Source of the DNA: Bacillota bacterium
GTDB lineage: Bacteria > Bacillota > Bacilli > Alicyclobacillales > SLC66
Direction: 5' to 3'
DNA length: 6,994 bases
NCBI GenBank assembly: GCA_021820825.1
Contig: JAKADD010000131.1
Location: 1 to 6,994, forward strand
The translations under genes were made by a program, and so were the position numbers. The notes under the pieces are model-generated. The model saw only the letters and a program-made list of their open reading frames with translations, ran no database searches and was not told where the DNA came from. Position 1 is the first letter of the stretch; the number at the start of each line of letters is the position of its first letter. Shown here one piece after another: positions 1 to 5,926 of the stretch.

Positions 1-767
1 TCGTATACGTCGACAACGGCGAGAATTTTTCCGAACTGGTGCGTCTCGTCCCCCGTCAGTCCGCGAGGATAGCCACTGCCATTCAGTCGCTCATGGTGTT
101 GATAGGCGCAATGAGCCACCAGATAGGACAGTTCCGTCTGTCTTGACAGCACATGGTGACCCCATTCTGCGTGGCGTTGCATGACCTTTGTCTCGGCGGC
201 AGTGAGCGGGCCCTGTTTATTGATGACATCGGAGGGAACCCATAATTTCCCGATATCGTGCAGCATCGCTCCAATCCCGAGGTCGATGAGCAGCGAATCT
301 GGCAGTTGCAGTGCGTGCCCCAGCATCATCGCGTAGATGGCCACGTTCATGGAGTGCACATAGGTGCCATTGTCAAACGACGCGAGCGCTGCGAGGTCTT
401 CCTGAATCACTGTCGTGGCGAACACAATCTGCAGCAGTGTTTTCATCTGTTCTCTCAGTCCGCGCGCAAAGCCCGGTTGCAACGTCAGGCGTTCAAACGA
501 AACATTGCGTTCCCAGTACTCCCACTGCCTGGACAGAGTTTGCTGCATGACCAGGCGCACCTCAACGGGAATGGCTTCTACCAGGTCGATGCCTGCCGAA
601 AACTCATCCTCAATATAGATCGACGCATACATACTTCTGATTCTCTTTATGTACTGCTCTTGAATCACCAAGCCTCTTTGCAGCAATACTCGCCCCTGCG
701 CGTCGTACAACGAACGGCCAAGGATCATGCCCGGTCTCAGAAGCACTGTCGACATCTGCCTCGCCAA
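1..767 (-). CDS. HD-GYP domain cyclic-di-GMP phosphodiesterase (C-terminus cut by window edge)
   Basis: The reading frame is open from 767 to the left edge, giving 255 codons plus a partial one. Residues about 1-55 form a small N-terminal segment (LLRPGMILGRSLYD ... YIED) of the kind that often precedes HD-GYP domains in Bacillota. Residues about 110-255 are the HD-GYP domain. The expected metal and catalytic residues are all visible: H138 (YVHSMNVA), H170-D171 with K174 (MLHDIGK), H199, H224-H225-E226, the GYP triplet at 232-234 and D253 near the edge. From family knowledge it should hydrolyse cyclic di-GMP in the cytoplasm and so influence motility, biofilm or other c-di-GMP outputs; the actual output is unknown. 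I chose the TTG at 767 because GGAGG at 775-779 lies 7 bases upstream. An ATG at 755 (MSTVLLRPGM) is the alternative but has only a poorly spaced GAGG. An in-frame stop at 813-815 limits the N-terminus. It lies downstream of the fix operon on the same strand but is separated by a terminator. Confidence 0.93.
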   Translation of the reverse strand, partial: MARQMSTVLLRPGMILGRSLYDAQGRVLLQRGLVIQEQYIKRIRSMYASIYIEDEFSAGIDLVEAIPVEVRLVMQQTLSRQWEYWERNVSFERLTLQPGFARGLREQMKTLLQIVFATTVIQEDLAALASFDNGTYVHSMNVAIYAMMLGHALQLPDSLLIDLGIGAMLHDIGKLWVPSDVINKQGPLTAAETKVMQRHAEWGHHVLSRQTELSYLVAHCAYQHHERLNGSGYPRGLTGDETHQFGKILAVVDVY

Positions 768-774
768 ACGCAAG

Positions 775-782
775 CCTCCCCC
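775..782 (-). promoter_or_regulatory. Ribosome binding site deciding the HD-GYP start
   Basis: On the minus strand this reads GGGGGAGG. It is 7 bases from the TTG at 767 but about 19 bases from the ATG at 755, so it favours the TTG start. The assignment is inference from spacing only. Confidence 0.5.
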
Positions 783-869
783 GGTACAGGAAAACTCAAA
801 GAGCGGATACCTTACGCTCTCCAGTTAATCCAGCTTCATCCTTGGCGACTAAGATCCCCTTACGTTACC

Positions 870-878
870 ATCATATCA
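870..878 (-). promoter_or_regulatory. Candidate extended -10 promoter of the HD-GYP gene
   Basis: The minus strand reads TGATATGAT: a TG, one base, then TATGAT, which is 5/6 to TATAAT. No good -35 hexamer is seen at 17 bases. A start here would leave a leader of about 100 bases before the gene. The site lies between the fix terminator and the HD-GYP start, which fits independent transcription, but the call is weak. Confidence 0.3.
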
Positions 879-920
879 TGAAACCGGTCAGATCGCGGAG
901 AGAGTTCGCAGCAATACAGC

Positions 921-952
921 AAAGAACGAACGGACACGCCCGTTCGTTCTTT
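921..952 (-). terminator. Hairpin terminator after fixX
   Basis: AAAGAACGAACGG at 921-933 and its perfect complement at 940-952 form a 13-bp stem around a 6-base loop. The stem begins about 18 bases after the fixX stop. The 3' arm on the minus strand ends in TTCTTT, so the U run is short and lies within the stem. The A/T ends of the palindrome could work in both directions. It most likely ends the fixABCX transcript and separates it from the HD-GYP gene. Confidence 0.72.
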
Positions 953-970
953 GCACCGCTGTAAGCCCCG

Positions 971-1252
971 TCAACCGAACTTATATGTGATGCCGTGGCC
1001 GCCCTTTGGATACACCCATTCAATGTTGTACGTGGGGCAGCCAATCCTGCAAGTGCCGCACTCGATGCAATTCTCAAAAGCGACGCTCGTCATTTTTTCC
1101 TTTTCGACCCAATGATACACTTCTGCCGGACAGAAGTCCTGGCATTCCTTGGTTTGACAATTGAGACACGTCTCCTGATCCTTAATGATCAGATGAGACT
1201 GTTCATCGACCTTGTAGCGAATCGTATAGAGTTTCTCGGCTACTGTACTCAT
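971..1252 (-). CDS. fixX: FixX ferredoxin-like iron-sulfur subunit of the FixABCX complex
   Basis: This encodes a 93-residue protein. Two cysteine motifs are visible: C29-x2-C32-x4-C37-x3-C41-P, and C62-x2-C65-x2-C68-x3-C72-P. The second, with the following WVYPKGGHGITYKFG tail, is typical of FixX and of the C-terminal iron-sulfur domain of ETF:quinone oxidoreductases. FixX works with FixC to move electrons from the FixAB flavoprotein towards the membrane quinone pool. Eight cysteines could hold two [4Fe-4S] clusters; the longer x4 spacing in the first motif departs from the standard ferredoxin pattern. I chose the ATG at 1252 because it forms an ATGA overlap with the fixC stop and has GGAGGG at 1263-1268 ten bases upstream. 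The in-frame ATG at 1270 has no spaced ribosome binding site. Overlap implies translational coupling to fixC. It is the last gene of the operon. Confidence 0.95.
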   Translation of the reverse strand: MSTVAEKLYTIRYKVDEQSHLIIKDQETCLNCQTKECQDFCPAEVYHWVEKEKMTSVAFENCIECGTCRIGCPTYNIEWVYPKGGHGITYKFG

Positions 1253-2553
1253 CCGTTGATCGCCCTCCATCCTTTAATGCCAAGTTTGACCACGTTCATG
1301 GCGCCGCCTGCCGCCGCCGTGATCCCGCGAACCGCCATACGCTGTTTCTCTGCCTTCGACACACCGTCGACCAGCAACATCTGATAAGCGGCCTCATTGA
1401 CAGCGTGCGGCAGCTTGTCAAACAGCAGATTCGGGTCCACATCGTGCATCAGGGCGTGCATCCCGCGATATTTCTTCAAATCCTTATGAACAAATGACTC
1501 TTTGACACGCCGGTCGTACCCCTTCAGTCCCTCGCGGCTGAAGTTCCCATTCGCGTGCGCTTCGATGATCGCCTCCGCCGCAAAGCGCCCCGATGTCATG
1601 GCAAGGTTCGTTCCTTCGCGATGGACGAAGTTCACGAGTTGGGCCGCGTCGCCGCAGATCACCCAACCGTCGCCCGAAAGCGGCGGAATCGAGTCATACC
1701 CGCCCTCCGGAATGAGATGCCCGGAGTATTCCTTGGTTTCCCCGCCCTGGAGCAGCCGCCGCAGCATCGGATGCTGTTTGACGCCTTCCAGCAATTCATA
1801 CGGCTTCACGCGCGTGCGCTTCAGATCGCTCACCATGACACCCACGCCAAAAGACAGCGTATCCTGATTTGTGTACAGGAATCCCAGACCAGCCATCCCG
1901 CCGGTTTGCCCCACAAACTCAATGGTCAGTCCCTCATTGCCCTCCAGGTTGAAGCGGTCCTGGATTTTCTCTTTGGGCATCGCAATGACTTCTTTGACTG
2001 CCAGCGACACCTCGTCCGGCTTCCATTCGCGATGCACGCCAAGCGCTTTGCCGAGCAGCGAGTTAACACCGTCTGCAACGACAACCACATTGGCATACAG
2101 ATCTCCTTCTTCGCGATCCGTGCGCACGCCCACAACCTTGTTACCCTCCCGCAGCAACTCCGTGACCACGGTCTCATAAATGTTGAGCGAGCCAACCTGT
2201 TCCGCCTTGCCTGCAAACCACTGATCAAATTTGACGCGCAGTCCCGTCCAGCAATTGTTGGGCTCCTTGAATGCTTCATTGCGATGTCCAAATGTGACGA
2301 CAGACTGTTCGCCGAGGAGCCATAACCTCTGCTCAACGACCTGCCGTTCGAGCGGCGCCTCTTTCCAGAACTCAGGAATGATATCTTCCAACTGTTTCCG
2401 ATAAATCACGCCGCCAAAAATGTTCTTGGCGCCCGGAAATTCACCGCGTTCAATCAACACCACATTCAACCCGGCCTTGGCCATGGTATACGCAGCCGCA
2501 CTGCCTGCCGGACCTGCTCCTATAATAATCGCGTCAAAACGCTCGTTGGCCAT
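1249..2553 (-). CDS. fixC: FixC, FAD-dependent electron-transfer flavoprotein:quinone oxidoreductase-like subunit
   Basis: The protein has 434 residues, normal for FixC. The N-terminal FAD-binding fold shows GAGPAG at 12-17, with the acidic end of the second strand at E35 (VVLIER). VVADGVNS at 158-165 and GDAAQLVNFVHREGTN at 301-316 are the later FAD-contact segments of the geranylgeranyl-reductase/ETF-QO superfamily. Unlike mitochondrial ETF:quinone oxidoreductase it lacks a fused C-terminal iron-sulfur domain, which is supplied by FixX encoded directly downstream. By family knowledge it takes electrons from FixAB and passes them to quinone at the membrane. I see no clear transmembrane helix, so it is probably peripheral. 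The start is the ATG at 2553, 5 bases after AGGGGGAG (2559-2566); the GTG at 2559 lies inside that site and is less likely. The gap to fixB is 24 bases, and the stop overlaps the fixX start. Confidence 0.96.
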   Translation of the reverse strand: MANERFDAIIIGAGPAGSAAAYTMAKAGLNVVLIERGEFPGAKNIFGGVIYRKQLEDIIPEFWKEAPLERQVVEQRLWLLGEQSVVTFGHRNEAFKEPNNCWTGLRVKFDQWFAGKAEQVGSLNIYETVVTELLREGNKVVGVRTDREEGDLYANVVVVADGVNSLLGKALGVHREWKPDEVSLAVKEVIAMPKEKIQDRFNLEGNEGLTIEFVGQTGGMAGLGFLYTNQDTLSFGVGVMVSDLKRTRVKPYELLEGVKQHPMLRRLLQGGETKEYSGHLIPEGGYDSIPPLSGDGWVICGDAAQLVNFVHREGTNLAMTSGRFAAEAIIEAHANGNFSREGLKGYDRRVKESFVHKDLKKYRGMHALMHDVDPNLLFDKLPHAVNEAAYQMLLVDGVSKAEKQRMAVRGITAAAGGAMNVVKLGIKGWRAING

Positions 2554-2577
2554 GCTCACTCCCCCTGACGGTCTTTC

Positions 2578-3723
2578 TTATCCCGCTGTCGCAGCGACGG
2601 CTTCCTTCGCGGGCGCCGCAACGGCAAACGGAAGTTGGCGACGTTCTTGAACGGCCTTCGTGATAGCCGGTACGATGCTGAACAGATCGCCAACGATGCC
2701 GAAATTGGCGACTTTAAAAATTGGCGCATCAGGATCGCGATTGATCGCGACGATCACATCGGAATGCTGCATGCCGACCACATGCTGCACCGCTCCTGAG
2801 ATACCGATGGCAAAGTACAGCTTGGGCCGAACTGTCGATCCCGTTTGCCCCACCTGATGGTCATGCCCAATCCAGCCGGCGTCGACCGCCGGACGTGAAG
2901 CGCCCACCGCGCCGCCGAGCGCATCGGCGAGATCCTGAAGCAGGGCAAACGGTTCCGGACCTCCGAGACCGCGTCCACCCGCTACGATGATCTCTGCGTC
3001 TTCGAGATTGACACGTTCTGTTTGTTCCAGGAACGCAAGCACTTCGGTTGCGATCTCATCAGCTGACATTTGTGCGGGTACAGGGATAATTGCGCCGGTG
3101 CGCGACGGATCCCTTGGCAGTTCCAGAAAGACGCCGGAACGGGCGGTCGCCATTTGCGGTTTGTACTGCTTGCACATGATCGTCGCCAGCATCTTCTCAG
3201 AAAACGCAGGGCGACTGGCCAGCAACAGACGATTTTCATCCACATCAAGCTGAGTGCAGTCAGCCGTCAGCCCTGTCGGCAAATGAGTGGCGATTGCGCC
3301 CGCCAGATCGCGGCCCCAGTATGTCGCTCCAATCAGGACGATCTCGGGTTTTGCAGTTGCAATCACATGCAGACAAATCTGGCTGTAGGGCCTGGTTCGA
3401 TAATCGCGAAGTTCCTCTGAATCGCACAGGTAGACCTTGTCCGCCCCGCGATAAATGGCCTCCTGCGCCAGAGCGCCTACATCGGAGCCGATGACAACTG
3501 CCATCAGTTCCGTGTTCAGTTTCTGCGCCAGTTTGCGCCCCTCGCCAAGCAGTTGCCACGATACTTTTTTTGCCGCTCCAGCCCGCTGTTCCACGACGAT
3601 CATGATGCCGTTGTAATCCGAAAAATCTGGCGCATCAATAACGACCTTCTCACGCCGCGGCTTGGCGCTCGCAGCAGGTTGCCCCGAAGCAGCGTCAACT
3701 CCTGTGACCTGTTCCGCTTCCAT
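2578..3723 (-). CDS. fixB: FixB, electron-transfer flavoprotein alpha subunit
   Basis: The protein has 381 residues. About 37 N-terminal residues rich in Ala, Pro, Lys and Arg precede the normal ETF-alpha N-domain, which begins near YNGIMIVVEQ. The C-terminal FAD domain is complete: GGRGLGG at 249-255, GASRPAVDAGW at 274-284, QVGQTGSTVRP at 290-300, GISGAVQH at 307-314, AINRDPDAPIF at 326-336 and GIVGDLF at 342-348. QTGSTV carries Ser where many family members have Lys. With FixA it forms the two-FAD heterodimer of the FixABCX complex. In studied FixABCX systems that dimer splits electron pairs from NADH between quinone and a low-potential acceptor. The start is the ATG at 3723, backed by a strong GGAGGAG; an in-frame start at 3774 would overlap fixA and has no such support. 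The tail after residue 361 is Ala-rich. The gap after fixA is 11 bases. Confidence 0.96.
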   Translation of the reverse strand: MEAEQVTGVDAASGQPAASAKPRREKVVIDAPDFSDYNGIMIVVEQRAGAAKKVSWQLLGEGRKLAQKLNTELMAVVIGSDVGALAQEAIYRGADKVYLCDSEELRDYRTRPYSQICLHVIATAKPEIVLIGATYWGRDLAGAIATHLPTGLTADCTQLDVDENRLLLASRPAFSEKMLATIMCKQYKPQMATARSGVFLELPRDPSRTGAIIPVPAQMSADEIATEVLAFLEQTERVNLEDAEIIVAGGRGLGGPEPFALLQDLADALGGAVGASRPAVDAGWIGHDHQVGQTGSTVRPKLYFAIGISGAVQHVVGMQHSDVIVAINRDPDAPIFKVANFGIVGDLFSIVPAITKAVQERRQLPFAVAAPAKEAVAATAG

Positions 3724-3728
3724 GTAGA

Positions 3729-3735
3729 CTCCTCC
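3729..3735 (-). promoter_or_regulatory. Ribosome binding site of fixB, touching the fixA stop
   Basis: The minus strand reads TAG then GAGGAG, so the last base of the fixA stop is the first base of GGAGGAG. The site is 5 bases from the fixB ATG at 3723. It decides the start in favour of 3723 and suggests coupled translation of the two ETF subunits. Confidence 0.75.
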
Positions 3736-4565
3736 TATGCCCAGCCCAGACGGGTTGGCAAGTCTGTATTCCACAGTCTGTCGATCAGTGCGGCGCTCAA
3801 GGCGTCTACTCCGTCAGCCGCGATCATTTCCGTGTTCACTTTGCGCGGTTCCGGCACCCACGTCTTGGAGACGATGGTTGGGGACCCCTTGAGACCGATT
3901 TTTGCCCGATCAATATCCGGAAAATCGTTGGTTGACCAGACGATGGGTTTGTATTTGGCCGCCCGCAATACCCCAGGCAAACTGGCGCGCCGTGGTTTGT
4001 TGAGTTCCGTAAGAACCGTGATCAACACTGGCAATTTGGTTTTTACAACTTCCACACCGTCTTCCAGGTGTCGATGTACAGTAACCGTTCGCTCACCCGG
4101 ATTCAACTCGACGACTTTCTCCACGTAGGTCATCTGCTCATAGTCGAGTCGGCAGGCCACGCCAGGTCCGACCTGGCCTGTATCGCCGTCAAGAGTCTGC
4201 TTGCCGCAAAAAACCATGTCGACGGGTTCCATTTCCGTTGCGACCTTCGAAACGGTCAAAGCGATGACGTACGACGTGGCAAGCGTGTCGGCTCCGGCAA
4301 ATCCGCGGTCGCTGACAAGCACCGCTTCATCGGCGCCCATCGATATACACTGTCGCAATGCCTTTTCTGCAGACGGAGGCCCCATCGATACAACGGTGAC
4401 GCGCGCGCCCATCTCATCCTTGAAGCGCAGCGCCTCCTCCAGCCCGTGTAAATCGTAGTAGTTGACGATCGCGGGCACGCCCTGTCTGACAAGTGTGTTT
4501 GTCACAGGATCGATGCGAATTTCCCGGCTGTCTGGCACCTGCTTGATGCAGACCACGATATGCAT
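3735..4565 (-). CDS. fixA: FixA, electron-transfer flavoprotein beta subunit
   Basis: The protein has 276 residues. It starts with MHIVVCIKQVPDS, the standard ETF-beta opening. GKQTLDGDTGQVGP at 121-134 is the nucleotide-binding loop, which holds AMP in ordinary ETFs and a flavin in bifurcating ones. Residues 163-182 (V-x-R ... EDG ... KLPVLIT) fit the ETF-beta signature as I recall it, followed by NKPRRASLPG near 189-198. It pairs with FixB. Order and company with fixBCX place it in the Fix/bifurcating group rather than the housekeeping acyl-CoA dehydrogenase ETFs, but subgroup assignment is inference from context. The start is the ATG at 4565, 8 bases after GGGAGG (4574-4579). It is the first gene of the operon, with an AT-rich leader upstream. 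Confidence 0.96.
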   Translation of the reverse strand: MHIVVCIKQVPDSREIRIDPVTNTLVRQGVPAIVNYYDLHGLEEALRFKDEMGARVTVVSMGPPSAEKALRQCISMGADEAVLVSDRGFAGADTLATSYVIALTVSKVATEMEPVDMVFCGKQTLDGDTGQVGPGVACRLDYEQMTYVEKVVELNPGERTVTVHRHLEDGVEVVKTKLPVLITVLTELNKPRRASLPGVLRAAKYKPIVWSTNDFPDIDRAKIGLKGSPTIVSKTWVPEPRKVNTEMIAADGVDALSAALIDRLWNTDLPTRLGWA

Positions 4566-4769
4566 ATATTTTTCCTCCCAACATTGAGTTATTTTTCACA
4601 TATTACATTGTGAATGATTGCACATAATTACGAATGCAGATAGTCTTTCTTGTACTTATCAAAGACGTACAGGACTACCGCGAATCCTTTCCTCTCTTTG
4701 CGTCCAGACTACTCCGTTTTGACCAATTTGGCAACAGGTAATTTTACCGCCGGTTTTTGGTCCGAACTG
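4566..4769 (-). promoter_or_regulatory. Upstream leader region of the fixABCX operon
   Basis: This noncoding stretch should hold the fix promoter and is more AT-rich than its surroundings, especially at 4566-4630. A dyad TTCACA (4595-4600) / TGTGAA (4609-4614) with an 8-base spacer sits about 30 bases before fixA. Next to it lie two similar strings, ACATATTAC and ACATAATTAC. TTGATA at 4657-4662 on the minus strand could be a -35, but no good -10 lies 16-18 bases downstream, so I do not place the promoter. No supported gene lies here. Confidence 0.5.
4595..4614. promoter_or_regulatory. Candidate operator dyad upstream of fixA
   Basis: TTCACA, 8 bases, TGTGAA: a perfect 6-bp inverted repeat within an AT-rich leader, ending about 30 bases from the fixA ATG. 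The symmetry and position fit a dimeric regulator. The adjoining + strand string TGAATGA matches one half of the Bacillus FadR consensus as I recall it, but the other half is missing, so no regulator can be named. Confidence 0.35.
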
Positions 4770-4776
4770 CTTACAG
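4770..4776. repeat. Left copy of 7-bp direct repeat (putative target duplication)
   Basis: CTTACAG here is repeated exactly at 4930-4936, and the two copies directly flank the palindromic element between them. This is what a transposition target duplication looks like, though a 7-bp match can arise by chance. Confidence 0.55.
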
Positions 4777-4929
4777 AGGTTGTTCAAAAAGGGGTCAGAA
4801 CTCCCCGGCGCATTGCGGCGTCAGCGCCAAGAATGCTCCCTCACGTACCCAAATCGTACGCTCGGTCCGCATTCTTGGCTCGCTTCCTTGCACTGCGCGG
4901 GTCTTACCTGACCCCTTTTTGAACAGGTT
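4777..4929. mobile_element. MITE-like 153-bp palindromic element
   Basis: The ends form a perfect 18-bp inverted repeat: TGTTCAAAAAGGGGTCAG at 4781-4798 and its complement at 4908-4925. Four further outer bases on each side match less well. Symmetry continues inwards imperfectly: CCAAGAATGC at 4827-4836 pairs with GCATTCTTGG at 4869-4878, and CCCCGGCGCATTGC pairs roughly with GCACTGCGCGGG. The whole unit can fold into one long hairpin. It encodes no protein and is flanked by CTTACAG direct repeats. This fits a non-autonomous miniature element or intergenic palindromic repeat mobilised by a transposase in trans. As RNA on the minus strand it would also form a strong hairpin between the epimerase and fixA, and may reduce readthrough. 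No known family is assigned. Confidence 0.68.
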
Positions 4930-4936
4930 CTTACAG
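4930..4936. repeat. Right copy of 7-bp direct repeat, containing the epimerase stop codon
   Basis: CTTACAG matches 4770-4776. On the minus strand it reads CTGTAAG, that is the last Leu codon, the TAA stop and one base. Duplication at this point would leave the reading frame intact. Confidence 0.55.
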
Positions 4937-5845
4937 CAAATCGCGTTTCAGCAAATCGCGGAGCGCTGGCAACAATACCGCGTAGCGGAACGAAAAACCA
5001 TCTGCGAGCGCTTTTTCTGGAATCACGCGCTGTCCAGTCAGGACAAGATCAGCCATCTCCCCGAGCAGCGCTCGTAAGGCGAACGCAGGAACCGGCGCAA
5101 AGTGGGGAACACGAAGAATCTTCGCAAGCGTCCTGCCGAACTCCTGCATTTGAACAGGTTCCGGCGCCGTGACGTTTAGGGGTCCAGCGATATGCGTCTG
5201 ATCCATTCCCCAGAGAATCATGCGCACGGTGTCCTCAATGTGAATCCAGGACACCCACTGGCGCCCCGAACCGATCGGCCCACCCAGGTAAAACCGGTAT
5301 GGCAGCGCCAGCTTGCCAAGCGCGCCTCCATCGGCGCCGAGAACCACTCCAAACCGGGCGCTGACCACCCGCGTTCCGAACTCCCTGGCGCGATTCGCTG
5401 CGCGCTCCCACATGGCAGTCACGTCGGTCAGGAAATCGCGGTTCTCAGGCTCGCTCTGCTCAGTGAATGCGCCCGTTTCACTGGCGCCGTAATAGCCGAC
5501 TGCAGAAGCGCTCACCAACACTTCAGGCCGCGCGTCCAGTTGCCCGATCAGATCTGTCACGCGATTCGTCGCGCTCTGCCGGCTCGCTAAAATTGCGCGT
5601 TTACGGGCAGTTGTCCAGCGGGCGCTGAGCGGCTCACCCGCGAGATTGACGACTGCGTCAACGCGCAACCGTGAGGCGACGTTCCGGCTGTTCAGATCCA
5701 CAGCGAGCACCGCATGGCCAAACATTTCCTCCGCCTGTGCGGGATTTCTGGACGCCACAACCACATTGTCGCCGCGATCCAGCAACTGTCGAATGAGGTG
5801 TCTGCCAATAAAACCGGTTCCGCCCGTTACCAGCACACTGGCCAC
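4931..5845 (-). CDS. TIGR01777-family NAD(P)-dependent epimerase (YfcH-like extended SDR)
   Basis: The protein has 304 residues, the usual size for the TIGR01777/YfcH/SDR39U1 family. GGTGFIG at 8-14 is the dinucleotide-binding loop. NLAGEPL at 67-73, SASAVGYYG at 112-120 and GRQWVSWIHIED at 194-205 are hallmarks of this family. The C-terminal part from about 248 (PVPAFALRALLGEMADL ... GQRVIPEKAL) is the small DUF1731-type domain. Family members are cytosolic and their substrate is generally unknown, although some have been linked to cell division or sugar-nucleotide metabolism; I do not assign a reaction. The start is the GTG at 5845, about 9 bases after AGGAGGGGG (5855-5863). A longer TTG start at 5872 would swallow that site. 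The last codons are tandemly duplicated, and the stop sits at the edge of the palindromic element. It lies 81 bases after pxpA on the same strand and may be co-transcribed. Confidence 0.92.
   Translation of the reverse strand: MASVLVTGGTGFIGRHLIRQLLDRGDNVVVASRNPAQAEEMFGHAVLAVDLNSRNVASRLRVDAVVNLAGEPLSARWTTARKRAILASRQSATNRVTDLIGQLDARPEVLVSASAVGYYGASETGAFTEQSEPENRDFLTDVTAMWERAANRAREFGTRVVSARFGVVLGADGGALGKLALPYRFYLGGPIGSGRQWVSWIHIEDTVRMILWGMDQTHIAGPLNVTAPEPVQMQEFGRTLAKILRVPHFAPVPAFALRALLGEMADLVLTGQRVIPEKALADGFSFRYAVLLPALRDLLKRDLL
4934..4960. repeat. 12-bp tandem repeat at the 3' end of the epimerase gene
   Basis: CAGCAAATCGCG occurs at 4934-4945 and again at 4949-4960, a 15-base period. In the protein this gives RDLL-K-RDLL as the final nine residues, so five codons appear duplicated in frame immediately before the stop. 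Confidence 0.8.
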
Positions 5846-5863
5846 ATCAAAGCGCCCCCTCCT

Positions 5864-5888
5864 GCACTGCAACGCGCGTGTGCAGTGC
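5864..5888 (-). repeat. Hairpin just upstream of the epimerase ribosome binding site
   Basis: GCACTGCA at 5864-5871 pairs perfectly with TGCAGTGC at 5881-5888 around a 9-base loop. On the minus strand the stem ends one base before AGGAGG, so the RNA hairpin abuts the ribosome binding site. There is no U run, so it is not a standard terminator. It could affect translation or mRNA stability, but this is inference. Confidence 0.5.
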
Positions 5889-5889
5889 G

Positions 5890-5925
5890 CGACTGTCAGT
5901 GCGAGACAGCAATGCGCGACAGTCG
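5890..5925 (-). repeat. Second inverted repeat between pxpA and the epimerase gene
   Basis: CGACTGTC at 5890-5897 pairs with GACAGTCG at 5918-5925, with 20 bases between. The same stretch holds three similar octamers: TGCGCGAC (5886), TGCGAGAC (5900) and TGCGCGAC (5913). It begins right after the pxpA stop. Possible roles are weak attenuation, RNA processing or a protein site. Confidence 0.4.
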
Positions 5926-5926
5926 A

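Noticed and set aside
258..881. 207-codon open frame on the plus strand
   Set aside because: It lies antisense to the HD-GYP gene, whose minus-strand frame contains the full set of family motifs. The plus-strand product is rich in His, Gln and Arg and resembles no known family.
1253..1270. Longer N-terminus of FixX beginning at 1270
   Set aside because: The extra six codons contain the GGAGGG that serves the ATG at 1252, and the ATGA overlap with fixC is a common coupled arrangement.
1555..2325. 256-codon open frame on the plus strand
   Set aside because: It is wholly antisense to fixC, has no recognisable domain, and fixC matches its family along its length.
3724..3774. Longer N-terminus of FixB beginning at 3774
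   Set aside because: It would overlap fixA coding sequence and ignores the strong GGAGGAG five bases before the ATG at 3723.
4566..4769. Riboswitch or small RNA in the fix leader
   Set aside because: I saw only short dyads and AT-rich sequence, with no recognisable riboswitch core or terminator/antiterminator pair.
4650..4922. 90-codon open frame on the plus strand in the fixA-epimerase gap
   Set aside because: More than half lies inside the palindromic element, there is no good ribosome binding site, and the product looks like translated repeat.
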